This document shows positions 5,564-12,291 of a DNA stretch of 12,869 bases, piece after piece. This DNA comes from DATKWF01 sp035529715. Lineage in GTDB: Bacteria; Chloroflexota; Dehalococcoidia; Dehalococcoidales; RBG-16-60-22. Numbering within the stretch: position 1 is the stretch's first letter; each line of letters begins with the position of its first letter. The stretch is from positions 1 to 12,869 of the forward strand of contig DATKWF010000051.1 of the NCBI GenBank assembly GCA_035529715.1, in the 5' to 3' direction. The translations under genes and the position numbers were made by a program. The notes under the pieces are model-generated. The model searched no databases, was not told where the DNA came from, and saw nothing but the letters and a program-made list of their open reading frames with translations.

Positions 5564-7321
5564 GTGACTCGCCACGATGTGCAAAACAGCCGCCCCAGTC
5601 AAAAAAACAGCCTAAAGCGGATACTCTTAATGGGTAATCCCAATGTGGGCAAGAGTGCCATCTTCTCCCGCTTAACCGGGGTCCATGCCATCACTTCCAA
5701 CTATCCCGGCACCACGGTAGGTTATACACAGGGTTTTATGAAACCTGGGGATGAAATAGCTGAAGTTGTTGATGTGCCCGGAACCTATAGCCTGGAACCC
5801 ACTTGTGAAGCCGAGAAAATAGCCCTGAAGATGCTTGACAGCGGGGATATGGTCATCAATGTGGTTGATGCCACCAATCTGGAGCGGAATCTCAATTTAA
5901 CCCTGCAGCTGCTGGAGAAGGGCATCCCGATGATGGTGGCTTTGAATATGTGGGACGATGTCGGGCACCGGGGGATACACATTAACCTGAGCCGACTCGA
6001 GGAGCTTTTGGGCGTGCCGGTCATCCCCACTGCCGCAGTAACCGGGGAAGGCATAAAGGAGCTGGTAGAGAATATTCCCCGTGCCGGCTCACCCTGGTTC
6101 CCGCCACGCCGCCATGACGAGCGCTGGATGGTCATTGGCAATATAGTAGAACAGGTTCAGCGTGTCACGCACCGCCACCATACCTGGCTGGAACACCTGG
6201 AGGATGCCAGTGTGAAGCCTATAGCCGGGAGCTTTATCGCTTTTGTCATTCTGGTTGGTACTTTCCTGGTGGTCCGTTTCATTGGTGAGGGTCTAATAAA
6301 TTATGTACTCGACCCCCTGTTTAACAATCTATGGACGCCGGTAATATTCAGACTAAGCGACCTCCTCAGCGGTTCTGGCTTTCTCCATACCGTTGTTATA
6401 GGAAATATAGCCAGCGGCGAAATTAACTATGTTGAATCACTCGGACTATTAACTACCGGGCTCTACGTACCTTTCGCCATGGTCTTGCCCTATATTATCT
6501 CCTTTTACTTAATGCTGGGACTGCTTGAAGACATCGGCTATCTGCCCCGACTTGCCGTCCTGATGGATACCATTATGCACCGCCTGGGATTGCATGGTTA
6601 TGCTATTATCCCCAGTCTACTGGGGCTTGGCTGCAATGTACCGGCTGTCCTGGCTACCCGCATTCTGGAAAGCAAGCGAGAGAGGTTTATTGCCGCCACG
6701 CTTATCTCTATCGCCATTCCCTGTGCCGCCCTGCAGGCAATGGTCTTTGGCCTGGTTGGACAGCGCGGCATTCAGTATGTAGCTATTGTCTACGGGACGC
6801 TGTTCATAGTGTGGATTGCTCTGGGTTTTATACTTAATCGATTTGTTAAAGGATTTAGTCCCGAGCTGTTAATAGAGATACCACCATATCGCCTGCCATT
6901 ATGGCGGATAGTGTTGCAAAAATTATGGATGAGAGTATACGGTTTCCTGAAAGAGGCTCTTCCCCTAATTTTGGTGGCCGTCCTGTTAATCAATATCTTT
7001 TATGCCCTGGGTATATTCAATGCTATTGCTAATTTTACGGCGCCGGTAGTGACCAATCTTCTGGGGCTACCCAGCGCGGCAGTGGTGGCACTGGTTATCG
7101 GTTTCCTGCGCAAGGATGTCGCTCTAGGCATGCTGGCTCCCCTGGCGTTGAGTTCTGAACAACTGGTTGTCGGCTCCGTAGTTTTAGCCATGTTCTTCCC
7201 CTGCATTGCCACCTTCGTCGTGCTCATCAGGGAACTGGGGATTATTGGCATGCTCAAATCGGCAGCTATAATGATTATCGTAGCCCTGTCGGTGGGGGGA
7301 CTGCTGAACTTAATCTTATAG
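5564..7321 (+). CDS. feoB: FeoB, ferrous iron transporter, 585 aa
   Basis: The start is GTG at 5564 with GAGG at 5553-5556, spacing seven. The N-terminal G domain has G1 GNPNVGKS (24-31), G3 DVPG (70-73) and G4 NMWD (128-131), followed by a helical spacer. The membrane part from about residue 218 holds the gate motifs LEDIGYLPR (321-329), GLGCNVPAV (354-362, Cys357), IPCAAL (385-390), GFLRKDVA (513-520) and FPCIAT (545-550). It imports Fe2+ across the inner membrane in a GTP-dependent manner. At 585 residues it is shorter than the enteric protein, with short soluble extensions, but all core motifs are present, so I see it as intact. The variant IPCAAL in the second gate region places it in a divergent FeoB branch. 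Confidence 0.95.
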   Translation: MTRHDVQNSRPSQKNSLKRILLMGNPNVGKSAIFSRLTGVHAITSNYPGTTVGYTQGFMKPGDEIAEVVDVPGTYSLEPTCEAEKIALKMLDSGDMVINVVDATNLERNLNLTLQLLEKGIPMMVALNMWDDVGHRGIHINLSRLEELLGVPVIPTAAVTGEGIKELVENIPRAGSPWFPPRRHDERWMVIGNIVEQVQRVTHRHHTWLEHLEDASVKPIAGSFIAFVILVGTFLVVRFIGEGLINYVLDPLFNNLWTPVIFRLSDLLSGSGFLHTVVIGNIASGEINYVESLGLLTTGLYVPFAMVLPYIISFYLMLGLLEDIGYLPRLAVLMDTIMHRLGLHGYAIIPSLLGLGCNVPAVLATRILESKRERFIAATLISIAIPCAALQAMVFGLVGQRGIQYVAIVYGTLFIVWIALGFILNRFVKGFSPELLIEIPPYRLPLWRIVLQKLWMRVYGFLKEALPLILVAVLLINIFYALGIFNAIANFTAPVVTNLLGLPSAAVVALVIGFLRKDVALGMLAPLALSSEQLVVGSVVLAMFFPCIATFVVLIRELGIIGMLKSAAIMIIVALSVGGLLNLIL

Positions 7322-7339
7322 TCGTGTGCCGACTATAAG
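7315..7339 (+). terminator. Hairpin over the feoB stop codon
   Basis: A 10-bp perfect stem, CTTATAGTCG (7315-7324) with CGACTATAAG (7330-7339), loop of five, includes the TAG stop at 7319-7321. No T-tract follows, so it is not a textbook intrinsic terminator; it may stabilise the 3' end or assist termination. Confidence 0.45.
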
Positions 7340-7511
7340 GCAGCGTATGTAAATCTAATAATTTTCATCCCTGTCTATCTTTAGCTTTCTTGCCAATCTT
7401 CCCTGACTGTTCTTCTCACAGGTTTCGCTATTTTTATGTGCGCCAGAATCAAGCCAGGCTCAGAGGAAGAGACTGCTTAATCTCGGATTATCGCAGGAAG
7501 TGGCTAAAACC
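7340..7511. other. Intergenic stretch with no assignable gene
   Basis: About 170 bases between the feoB hairpin and the dctP promoters. One + frame is open without a start codon from 7407 to a TAA at 7536-7538 and ends in a helical-looking peptide (QRKRLLNLGLSQEVAKTL). It may be a remnant of a lost gene or chance. I see no RNA gene or known element here. Confidence 0.3.
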
Positions 7512-7539
7512 TTGACAAATTTTTTAAAAGTAATATAAT
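7512..7539 (+). promoter_or_regulatory. Promoter P1 of the TRAP operon
   Basis: A consensus -35 TTGACA (7512-7517) and consensus -10 TATAAT (7534-7539) with 16-base spacing. Transcription would start near 7546 and give a leader of roughly 180 bases before dctP. Confidence 0.75.
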
Positions 7540-7540
7540 C

Positions 7541-7582
7541 TTTATCAAAGAACCTTGACAATTTATCAAAGAACCTTGACAA
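7541..7582. repeat. Perfect 21-bp tandem direct repeat carrying -35 hexamers
   Basis: Bases 7541-7561 and 7562-7582 are identical. Each unit ends in AACCTTGACAA, and the same 11 bases also occur at 7509-7519 around the P1 -35. Thus TTGACA appears three times (7512, 7555, 7576). Two adjoining units with no spacer are not a CRISPR array. Confidence 0.9.
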
Positions 7583-7604
7583 GCTAAAATCGTGGTGCTA
7601 TCAT
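7576..7604 (+). promoter_or_regulatory. Promoter P2 of the TRAP operon
   Basis: TTGACA (7576-7581) from the second repeat unit lies 17 bases before TATCAT (7599-7604), a five-of-six match to the -10 consensus. Transcription would start near 7611. The middle TTGACA (7555) has no good -10 at the right distance. Confidence 0.6.
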
Positions 7605-7639
7605 TACAAAACTTACTCCTGTTTGCTATAAATTTAAAA

Positions 7640-7718
7640 AAACTGGGGGTGGTGCGTATGAGAATTTAAGGTGGGGTGGTTGAGGTATGTTATTTAAGCT
7701 CAAACGCTAAAAGGAGGT
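7640..7718 (+). promoter_or_regulatory. dctP mRNA leader with two tiny ORFs and the dctP SD
   Basis: A purine-rich GGGGGTGG stretch precedes ATG 7658 (encoding MRI, stop at 7667-7669). A second G-rich stretch ending GAGG precedes ATG 7687 (encoding MLFKLKR, stop at 7708-7710). The true dctP SD, AAGGAGGT, is at 7711-7718, immediately after the second stop. The arrangement would let ribosomes enter the leader in series. Whether the tiny ORFs are translated is unknown. Confidence 0.4.
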
Positions 7719-7724
7719 ATATTG

Positions 7725-8999
7725 GTGAGCAGGAAAATATGGTTAATACCGCTTGTATTGCTGTTAGCCGTTAGCATATATGCAATCGGCTGTGCAGCCC
7801 CTGCACCAGCACCAGCTCCAGCACCAGCACCAGCCCCAGCTCCGGCTCCGGCTCCATCTCCAGCCCCTGCTCCGGCTCCGGCTCCGGCTCCCGCTCCGGC
7901 TCCAGCCCCTGCCCCTGCCCCAACCCCGGCTCCAGCAGCCGAGGTTTACACCATCAGACTACAGACGGCTTATGCGGCTGGTCTTGCCGGCTACCGTATC
8001 TTTGAGAGGTGGTCGGACACGATGTCGGAGATAAGCAACGGGCGTCTCAACATTGAAACTTATCCCGAAGGTGGCATAGTAGGTACCTTTGACCTGTTTG
8101 ATGCTGCCATGGCGGGAACTGTTGACGGGTGGATCTGTTGGCCACAGTACTGGCCGGGCAAGCACGCCCTATCTGTTTACGTCAGCTCCTTCCCCTACGG
8201 CCTTGATATGGCCTGGATGTGGGAGGTCTGGTTCTACAACATGGGTGGCATTGACCTGGCCCGGAGTGATTACACCAAGTTCGGTTTGCAATATGTGGCG
8301 CCGATACAGACCGGCCCGAATTACGCCCACTGCACGAAACCACTCACCAAGATGGAAGACTGGAACGGTCTGAAGTGCCGATACCCCGGTGGCATGATTG
8401 CTGAAATCTACAAGAAAGCCGGCGCTTCCGTAATCATCCTGCCCGGCGGCGAGATTTACACGTCAATGGCTACCGGCGTTGTCGATTTTGGTGAGTATGT
8501 CGGGCATGCCATGAACCGTGAGCTCGGTCTGCACGAGGTTGGCAAGTATATCATCGGCCCCGGACAAATGCACCAGCCGGTAGACTTGCAGGCCCTTATC
8601 ATGAACAAGAAGAGCTGGGATAAGCTGCCCGCAGACCTGCAGAGGATGCTTGAAATAGGGGCTGAAGATTATTCCTGGAGCATGCACCGCAATATCATGA
8701 GCTCCGACCTCGTTGCTTTAGACTGGATGGTCAATGTATACGGGAACGTCTATATGGAATTGCCCGCCGCGGAGCGCGCTAAATTCAGGCTTGTCGCTGT
8801 CGAGTTGTGGTACAAGTGGGCGACGGACGACGCTTCCATGCAGGCAATAAGGTCGCAAATCTTGCTCATGGACGCAATCGGGCTTCTCGAGTTCCCTGGA
8901 ATTAAGGACGAGGTAGAGAAGTACTTCCCCGGTTTACTTGCCGAAGGAATACAGGGTCAAATTGTGGAAGACTACTGGACCGGGACGGTGGTAGAATAA
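7725..8999 (+). CDS. dctP: TRAP transporter solute-binding lipoprotein DctP, 424 aa
   Basis: I prefer GTG at 7725 (six bases after the SD) over the in-frame TTG at 7722 (three bases). Residues 1-22 are a lipoprotein signal peptide with lipobox AIGC, Cys23 being the lipidated residue. Residues 25-72 are an almost pure Ala-Pro tract interrupted by single Ser and Thr, a stiff tether. The binding domain follows (VYTIRLQTAY onward), with NGRLNIETYPEGG, the expected substrate-carboxylate arginine Arg219 in GLKCRYPGG, and LPGGEIYTSMATGVVDFGE around Glu243. The latter resembles the TakP/lactate-type TRAP branch. The protein captures an organic acid outside the membrane and hands it to DctQM. The Lut-like genes downstream make lactate or another 2-hydroxy/2-oxo acid a reasonable guess. 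Confidence 0.92.
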   Translation: MSRKIWLIPLVLLLAVSIYAIGCAAPAPAPAPAPAPAPAPAPAPSPAPAPAPAPAPAPAPAPAPAPTPAPAAEVYTIRLQTAYAAGLAGYRIFERWSDTMSEISNGRLNIETYPEGGIVGTFDLFDAAMAGTVDGWICWPQYWPGKHALSVYVSSFPYGLDMAWMWEVWFYNMGGIDLARSDYTKFGLQYVAPIQTGPNYAHCTKPLTKMEDWNGLKCRYPGGMIAEIYKKAGASVIILPGGEIYTSMATGVVDFGEYVGHAMNRELGLHEVGKYIIGPGQMHQPVDLQALIMNKKSWDKLPADLQRMLEIGAEDYSWSMHRNIMSSDLVALDWMVNVYGNVYMELPAAERAKFRLVAVELWYKWATDDASMQAIRSQILLMDAIGLLEFPGIKDEVEKYFPGLLAEGIQGQIVEDYWTGTVVE

Positions 9000-9036
9000 T
9001 CACGAGCCACTCATCCTTAGGTAAGGGATAGCAACG

Positions 9037-9078
9037 GAGAAGGCGGGGGAAAGGATGAAACCAATCTCCCGCCTTCTC
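9037..9078 (+). promoter_or_regulatory. Intercistronic stem-loop after dctP
   Basis: GAGAAGGCGGG (9037-9047) pairs perfectly with CCCGCCTTCTC (9068-9078), and three more pairs (one G-U) extend it inward. No T-run follows. Such hairpins after binding-protein genes usually protect the upstream mRNA or limit read-through, so the binding protein is made in excess over the permease. Confidence 0.55.
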
Positions 9079-9158
9079 TCTGAAGCTGAGAGTTTAGAGG
9101 GTAAATAAAGACAGAATTTCAGGGTAGAGTTCCCATTACTCACTAAAGGAAGAAGACT

Positions 9159-9263
9159 ATGACCAAAGCAAATATAATCGGCTGGGTGGTGGGAGGCATA
9201 CTGGCTTTCGCCTACCCGGCAATGATTTTTGTACATTTTGTTTTCCTTCGTAAAGGATTCTAG
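9159..9263 (+). CDS. Small single-span membrane peptide within the TRAP operon, 34 aa
   Basis: A complete ORF runs from ATG 9159 to TAG 9261-9263, with AAAGGA at 9145-9150, spacing eight. It encodes a short polar start (MTKAN), one hydrophobic helix (about residues 6-30, IIGWVVGGILAFAYPAMIFV and on), and a basic end (FLRKGF). The basic C-terminus suggests N-out/C-in orientation. It lies between dctP and dctQ in the same direction and ends 18 bases before dctQ, so it should be cotranscribed. I know of no standard TRAP component of this kind; it might be an accessory subunit, a stability factor, or an orphan small protein. Size leaves some doubt, but the SD, the hydrophobic pattern and the position support it. 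Confidence 0.6.
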   Translation: MTKANIIGWVVGGILAFAYPAMIFVHFVFLRKGF

Positions 9264-9281
9264 AAGAGCCTGGAGGCTATA

Positions 9282-9812
9282 GTGAATAAAATTAAGGGCA
9301 TATTGTCCACCATTGATAACATCAGCATACATACCGGACAGTTGTTCAGTTTCTGGATAATTTTTTTGTTTGGCCTAATGACACTTGAAGTGGTAAGAAG
9401 GTATTTATTCGACGCCCCGATTATGGGCATCCAGGACTTGACCTGCGCTTACTTCGGCGCTTATTACACGATGTGCGGCGCCTATACTCTCCAAGCTAGA
9501 GGGCATGTCAGCGTGGATGTAGCCTACGTGCTGGCGCCGCCGCGGGGAAGAGCCATCCTGGACCTGATTACCTTCCCCTTTTTCGCTCTCTTCTGCTACG
9601 GATTGATAGTTACCGGGTGGCAGTTCGGCATGCTCGCCACCCATATAGAGGGTGTCGGCTGGAACCTGGAGGTTGACCAGTCCCACCTGCGCCTGCCTCT
9701 CTACCCGCCGAAGTGGACGATATTCGCTGGCAGCGTTCTGCTGCTATTCCAGGGAGTGGCCAAATTTGTGCGTGACCTCAACCATGCCGTCACCGGAAAG
9801 GAGCTGGCATGA
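9282..9812 (+). CDS. dctQ: TRAP transporter small permease DctQ, 176 aa
   Basis: The start is GTG at 9282 with GGAGG at 9272-9276, spacing five. Four hydrophobic segments are visible (about residues 19-35, 53-70, 92-112 and 146-162). The family signature EVVRRYLFDAP lies at 36-46 after the first, and GHVSVDV at 74-80. A periplasmic-side loop reading DQSHLRLPLYPPKW (132-145) resembles the DctQ branch that pairs with TakP-like binding proteins. DctQ is the four-helix subunit that braces the large permease in the inner membrane. Its stop overlaps the dctM start by four bases (ATGA), so translation is coupled. Confidence 0.9.
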   Translation: MNKIKGILSTIDNISIHTGQLFSFWIIFLFGLMTLEVVRRYLFDAPIMGIQDLTCAYFGAYYTMCGAYTLQARGHVSVDVAYVLAPPRGRAILDLITFPFFALFCYGLIVTGWQFGMLATHIEGVGWNLEVDQSHLRLPLYPPKWTIFAGSVLLLFQGVAKFVRDLNHAVTGKELA

Positions 9813-11146
9813 GCATTGAACTTATAACCATCCTTATGTTCGGTTCTCTTATCGTTCTCTTGCTCCTCGGGTTGCCGGTCGCCTTTGCCACCGGCAGTCT
9901 GGCGGTAATATTTATCATCCTGCTGTGGAGCCCGGATGCCTTATCCGTCATTGCCCTGCGGGTCTGGCAGAACATGTACCAGTATCTTCTCTTTGCCATC
10001 CCGCTGTTTATCTTTCTGGCGAGTATACTCCAGCGGTCCGGGATAGTCGAGGATATGTATGATACTATCCGGGAATGGACCGGCCCGATGAACGGCGGAC
10101 TGGCAGTAGCCACCGTGCTGGCCAGCACCATTCTGGCGGCTATAGTCGGCATCATCGGGGCAGCGGTGGTTACCATGGGACTTATCGCCCTGCCGACGAT
10201 GCTGGCAAAGAAATACGACAAGCACCTGGCTATGGGGGCGGTCATGGCAGGGGGAACGCTGGGAATTCTTATCCCGCCCAGCATACTGTTCCTGCTCTAC
10301 GCGCTGATAGCCGGTACATCGGCAGGTAAACTCTTCGCCGGCGGTATACTGCCCGGCATTGTCCTCTCCGCACTTTATTGCGGCTATATACTCATCCGGT
10401 GCTATATCAAACCGGAACTGGGACCCGCCCTTTCCAAGGAAGAGAGGGCGGAGCTTACCTGGAAAATCAAGTTCACTCACCTGCTGAGGATAAGCTTCCC
10501 CATTGCCCTCGTCTTCCTAGTCCTGGGGTCAATCTTCCTTGGGGTTGCCAGCATCACCGAAGCGGCTGGCATCGGCGCCGTCGGTGCCCTAATCGCCGCC
10601 GCCCTCAGGCGCAAGCTTAGCTGGGAAAACTTCAGGGAATCCAGCTACCAGACAGCAAAGGTCAGCGCTATGGTGCTGTGGACTGTCTTCGGCGCCCTGT
10701 CCTTCGTTACTTTCTACATAGCTGTAGGCGGCGACGAATTCGTGACCGGCGTAGTGCTCAACCTGGGTCTGGGTAAATGGGGCACTTTCTGGCTGATAAT
10801 GTTTGTCCTCATCATTCTGGGAATGTTCCTGGACTGGGTAGGCATCATGTACCTGGCGGTGCCCATCTTCCTTCCCGTAATCAAGGACCTGGGCTTTGAC
10901 CTGTTGTGGTTCGGCATCATTTATAATGTCAACATGCAGATATCCTTCCTGAGTCCGCCTTTCGGTTACGCTCTGTTTTACCTGAAAGGGGTCGCCCCTA
11001 AAGACATATCAATGTGGGAAATTATCAAGTCGGCTTTACCCTTCCTTGGCCTTCAGTTTGTAGGCTTGGTGATTTGTGTTTACTATCCCCCATTATGCAC
11101 CTGGCTTCCCAATCTTATATTTGCTCCAGGTAAATTCGGGGTATAG
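9809..11146 (+). CDS. dctM: TRAP transporter large permease DctM, 445 aa
   Basis: The ATG at 9809 overlaps the dctQ stop. The protein is highly hydrophobic, with about twelve membrane segments and the normal length for the ion-transporter superfamily. Hallmarks include GTLGILIPPSILF (149-161), a helical-hairpin/substrate region, FAGGILPG (176-183), GMFLDWVGIMYLAVPIFLP in the C-terminal half, and SPPFGYALFYLKGVAP near the end. The latter pattern belongs to the large-permease branch annotated as mannitol/chloroaromatic or TakP-like. It forms the Na+-driven transport channel with an elevator mechanism and acts with DctQ and DctP. A hairpin with a T-run follows, so the transport operon probably ends here. 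Confidence 0.93.
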   Translation: MSIELITILMFGSLIVLLLLGLPVAFATGSLAVIFIILLWSPDALSVIALRVWQNMYQYLLFAIPLFIFLASILQRSGIVEDMYDTIREWTGPMNGGLAVATVLASTILAAIVGIIGAAVVTMGLIALPTMLAKKYDKHLAMGAVMAGGTLGILIPPSILFLLYALIAGTSAGKLFAGGILPGIVLSALYCGYILIRCYIKPELGPALSKEERAELTWKIKFTHLLRISFPIALVFLVLGSIFLGVASITEAAGIGAVGALIAAALRRKLSWENFRESSYQTAKVSAMVLWTVFGALSFVTFYIAVGGDEFVTGVVLNLGLGKWGTFWLIMFVLIILGMFLDWVGIMYLAVPIFLPVIKDLGFDLLWFGIIYNVNMQISFLSPPFGYALFYLKGVAPKDISMWEIIKSALPFLGLQFVGLVICVYYPPLCTWLPNLIFAPGKFGV

Positions 11147-11189
11147 CCGCAGGGCACAAGGGCGACACTTGCTAAGGATGCCAGATAGA

Positions 11190-11231
11190 GGGGGATGTTG
11201 TGGGTTTTAACTCCCGCGGCATTCCCCTTTT
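11190..11231 (+). terminator. Probable intrinsic terminator after dctM
   Basis: Bases 11190-11204 pair with 11213-11227 as a 15-bp stem including a few G-U pairs (outer GGGG/CCCC, inner GGG/CCC), loop of eight, followed at once by TTTT (11228-11231). The T-run is short, so partial read-through into the next genes is possible. Confidence 0.55.
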
Positions 11232-11283
11232 GGAGAGAGCTTCAATAGCAGGAGTGATAAGAGACTAACTGTTGGTGAAAAAT

Positions 11284-12291
11284 ATGAAGCTTTATATTCC
11301 ACCGTCCTTTCGTATCATCAGTGCCAATATTGCCAAGTCAGGGAATCCTCTTGGCTTGAAAAAGACCGACTGCGCTGCCTGGGCTGAGGGTCTCCAGCTT
11401 CCCACCAAAGGGGAAACCATCCTCTACACCGGCTGCGAATACCAGATGACAGCCTATATCGGCTCCCTGGTGGAAGTCCTGGAAAAGGTAAAGTTTAAGG
11501 ACGGCCTTCTCTCGGCGTTTAGCGGAATCCAGGCCGTCACCGGAAAGCTCGGGGTGGATTTAACCAAGATTTACACCAAGGTGACCGGTGGCGAGAGCAA
11601 AACCTATAACAATCTCGTCAGGATGGCGGCTTTGACCCTGAGGAAGCTGGGCATAGATTTCGCCTACCTTGAGGGAGAACTCTATACCGGGGCTTTACTC
11701 TACGAGTATGGTCTTTTTGAAGAGCTGGAAGCGCAGGCGAAACTAGTGGTAAAACAGCTCAGGGAAGCGGGGGTAAAGAAAATAATTGCCCTCACCCCCC
11801 ACTCCGCCGAGGCCTTTCAGCAAGTGTACCCACAGTTTGTTGACAGCTCTGGCTTTGAGGTCACTACTTATGTCAGTATTGTAGCCGATACCATAAAAAA
11901 GCTGGGAACCAGGCTGTCACTGCCCGAACCGCTATCCGTGACTATTCATGACCCCTGCCACCTGGCCAGGTCGCTTAAAATAACCGAGGCACCCAGAGAT
12001 GTCCTGCAAGCTATTGCTAACCTGGAAGTCAGGGAGACGCAATTTAATAAGGAGCTAACCGGTTGCTGCGGAGCACCCTGTGAAACGATATTCCCTGAAC
12101 TCTCCGAGTTGGTGGCCAACAAGCGTGTTGAAGAGCTTGCCGCTACCGGTGCCGAAGCGGTAGTGACGCTATGTCCCTACTGCTACGCAAATTTGAAGAG
12201 AAGCATAGATGCAACCGGTACCAAGTTAAAAGTGGTTGACTTCATAGAGATTGTCTACCAGGCGTTGGAGGCGAGTAATGCCGGAGCCTAA
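11284..12291 (+). CDS. CCG-domain (Fe-S)-binding oxidoreductase subunit, LutA/HdrB-like, 335 aa
   Basis: I prefer ATG 11284, which has GGTGA at 11274-11278; the in-frame TTG 11272 or GTG 11275 would add only three or four residues. The C-terminal CCG domain is intact. Numbered from the TTG, Cys229, Cys265-Cys266, Cys301 and Cys304 fit C-x35-CC-x34-CxxC, the ligand set of the unusual clusters in HdrB/LutA/GlpC-type proteins. The N-terminal half keeps the fold (TGCEYQM with Cys55; LYEYGLFEELEAQAK), but its CC pair and CxxC are replaced (GELYTGALL; LTPHSAEAF). It probably binds one cluster instead of two. No N-terminal ferredoxin domain is present. It overlaps the LUD-domain gene by 14 bases, so the two likely form an oxidoreductase complex acting on a 2-hydroxy acid or passing electrons to a quinone-like acceptor (inference). 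Confidence 0.82.
   Translation: MKLYIPPSFRIISANIAKSGNPLGLKKTDCAAWAEGLQLPTKGETILYTGCEYQMTAYIGSLVEVLEKVKFKDGLLSAFSGIQAVTGKLGVDLTKIYTKVTGGESKTYNNLVRMAALTLRKLGIDFAYLEGELYTGALLYEYGLFEELEAQAKLVVKQLREAGVKKIIALTPHSAEAFQQVYPQFVDSSGFEVTTYVSIVADTIKKLGTRLSLPEPLSVTIHDPCHLARSLKITEAPRDVLQAIANLEVRETQFNKELTGCCGAPCETIFPELSELVANKRVEELAATGAEAVVTLCPYCYANLKRSIDATGTKLKVVDFIEIVYQALEASNAGA

Noticed and set aside
5785..6141. Minus-strand ORF inside the feoB G domain
   Set aside because: It lies wholly within a gene with clear G-motifs, and its translation lacks domain features.
7541..7582. Direct repeats as a CRISPR array
   Set aside because: Only two adjoining units without spacers, located in a promoter.
7340..7724. 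Riboswitch or tRNA in the long gap before dctP
   Set aside because: I found no conserved riboswitch core or cloverleaf; only promoters, repeats and mini-ORFs are supported.
7780..8034. Gln/His/Leu/Arg-rich + strand ORF over the dctP start
   Set aside because: It is the Pro-Ala repeat read in another frame; the lipoprotein frame has signal peptide, lipobox and binding domain.
9000..9332. 110-aa minus-strand ORF across the dctP-dctQ gap
   Set aside because: No SD, no recognisable domain, and it runs antisense to the 34-aa ORF, the hairpin and the dctQ start.
9941..10480. 179-aa minus-strand ORF inside dctM
   Set aside because: It mirrors the codon bias of a strongly supported transporter gene and has no coherent protein features.
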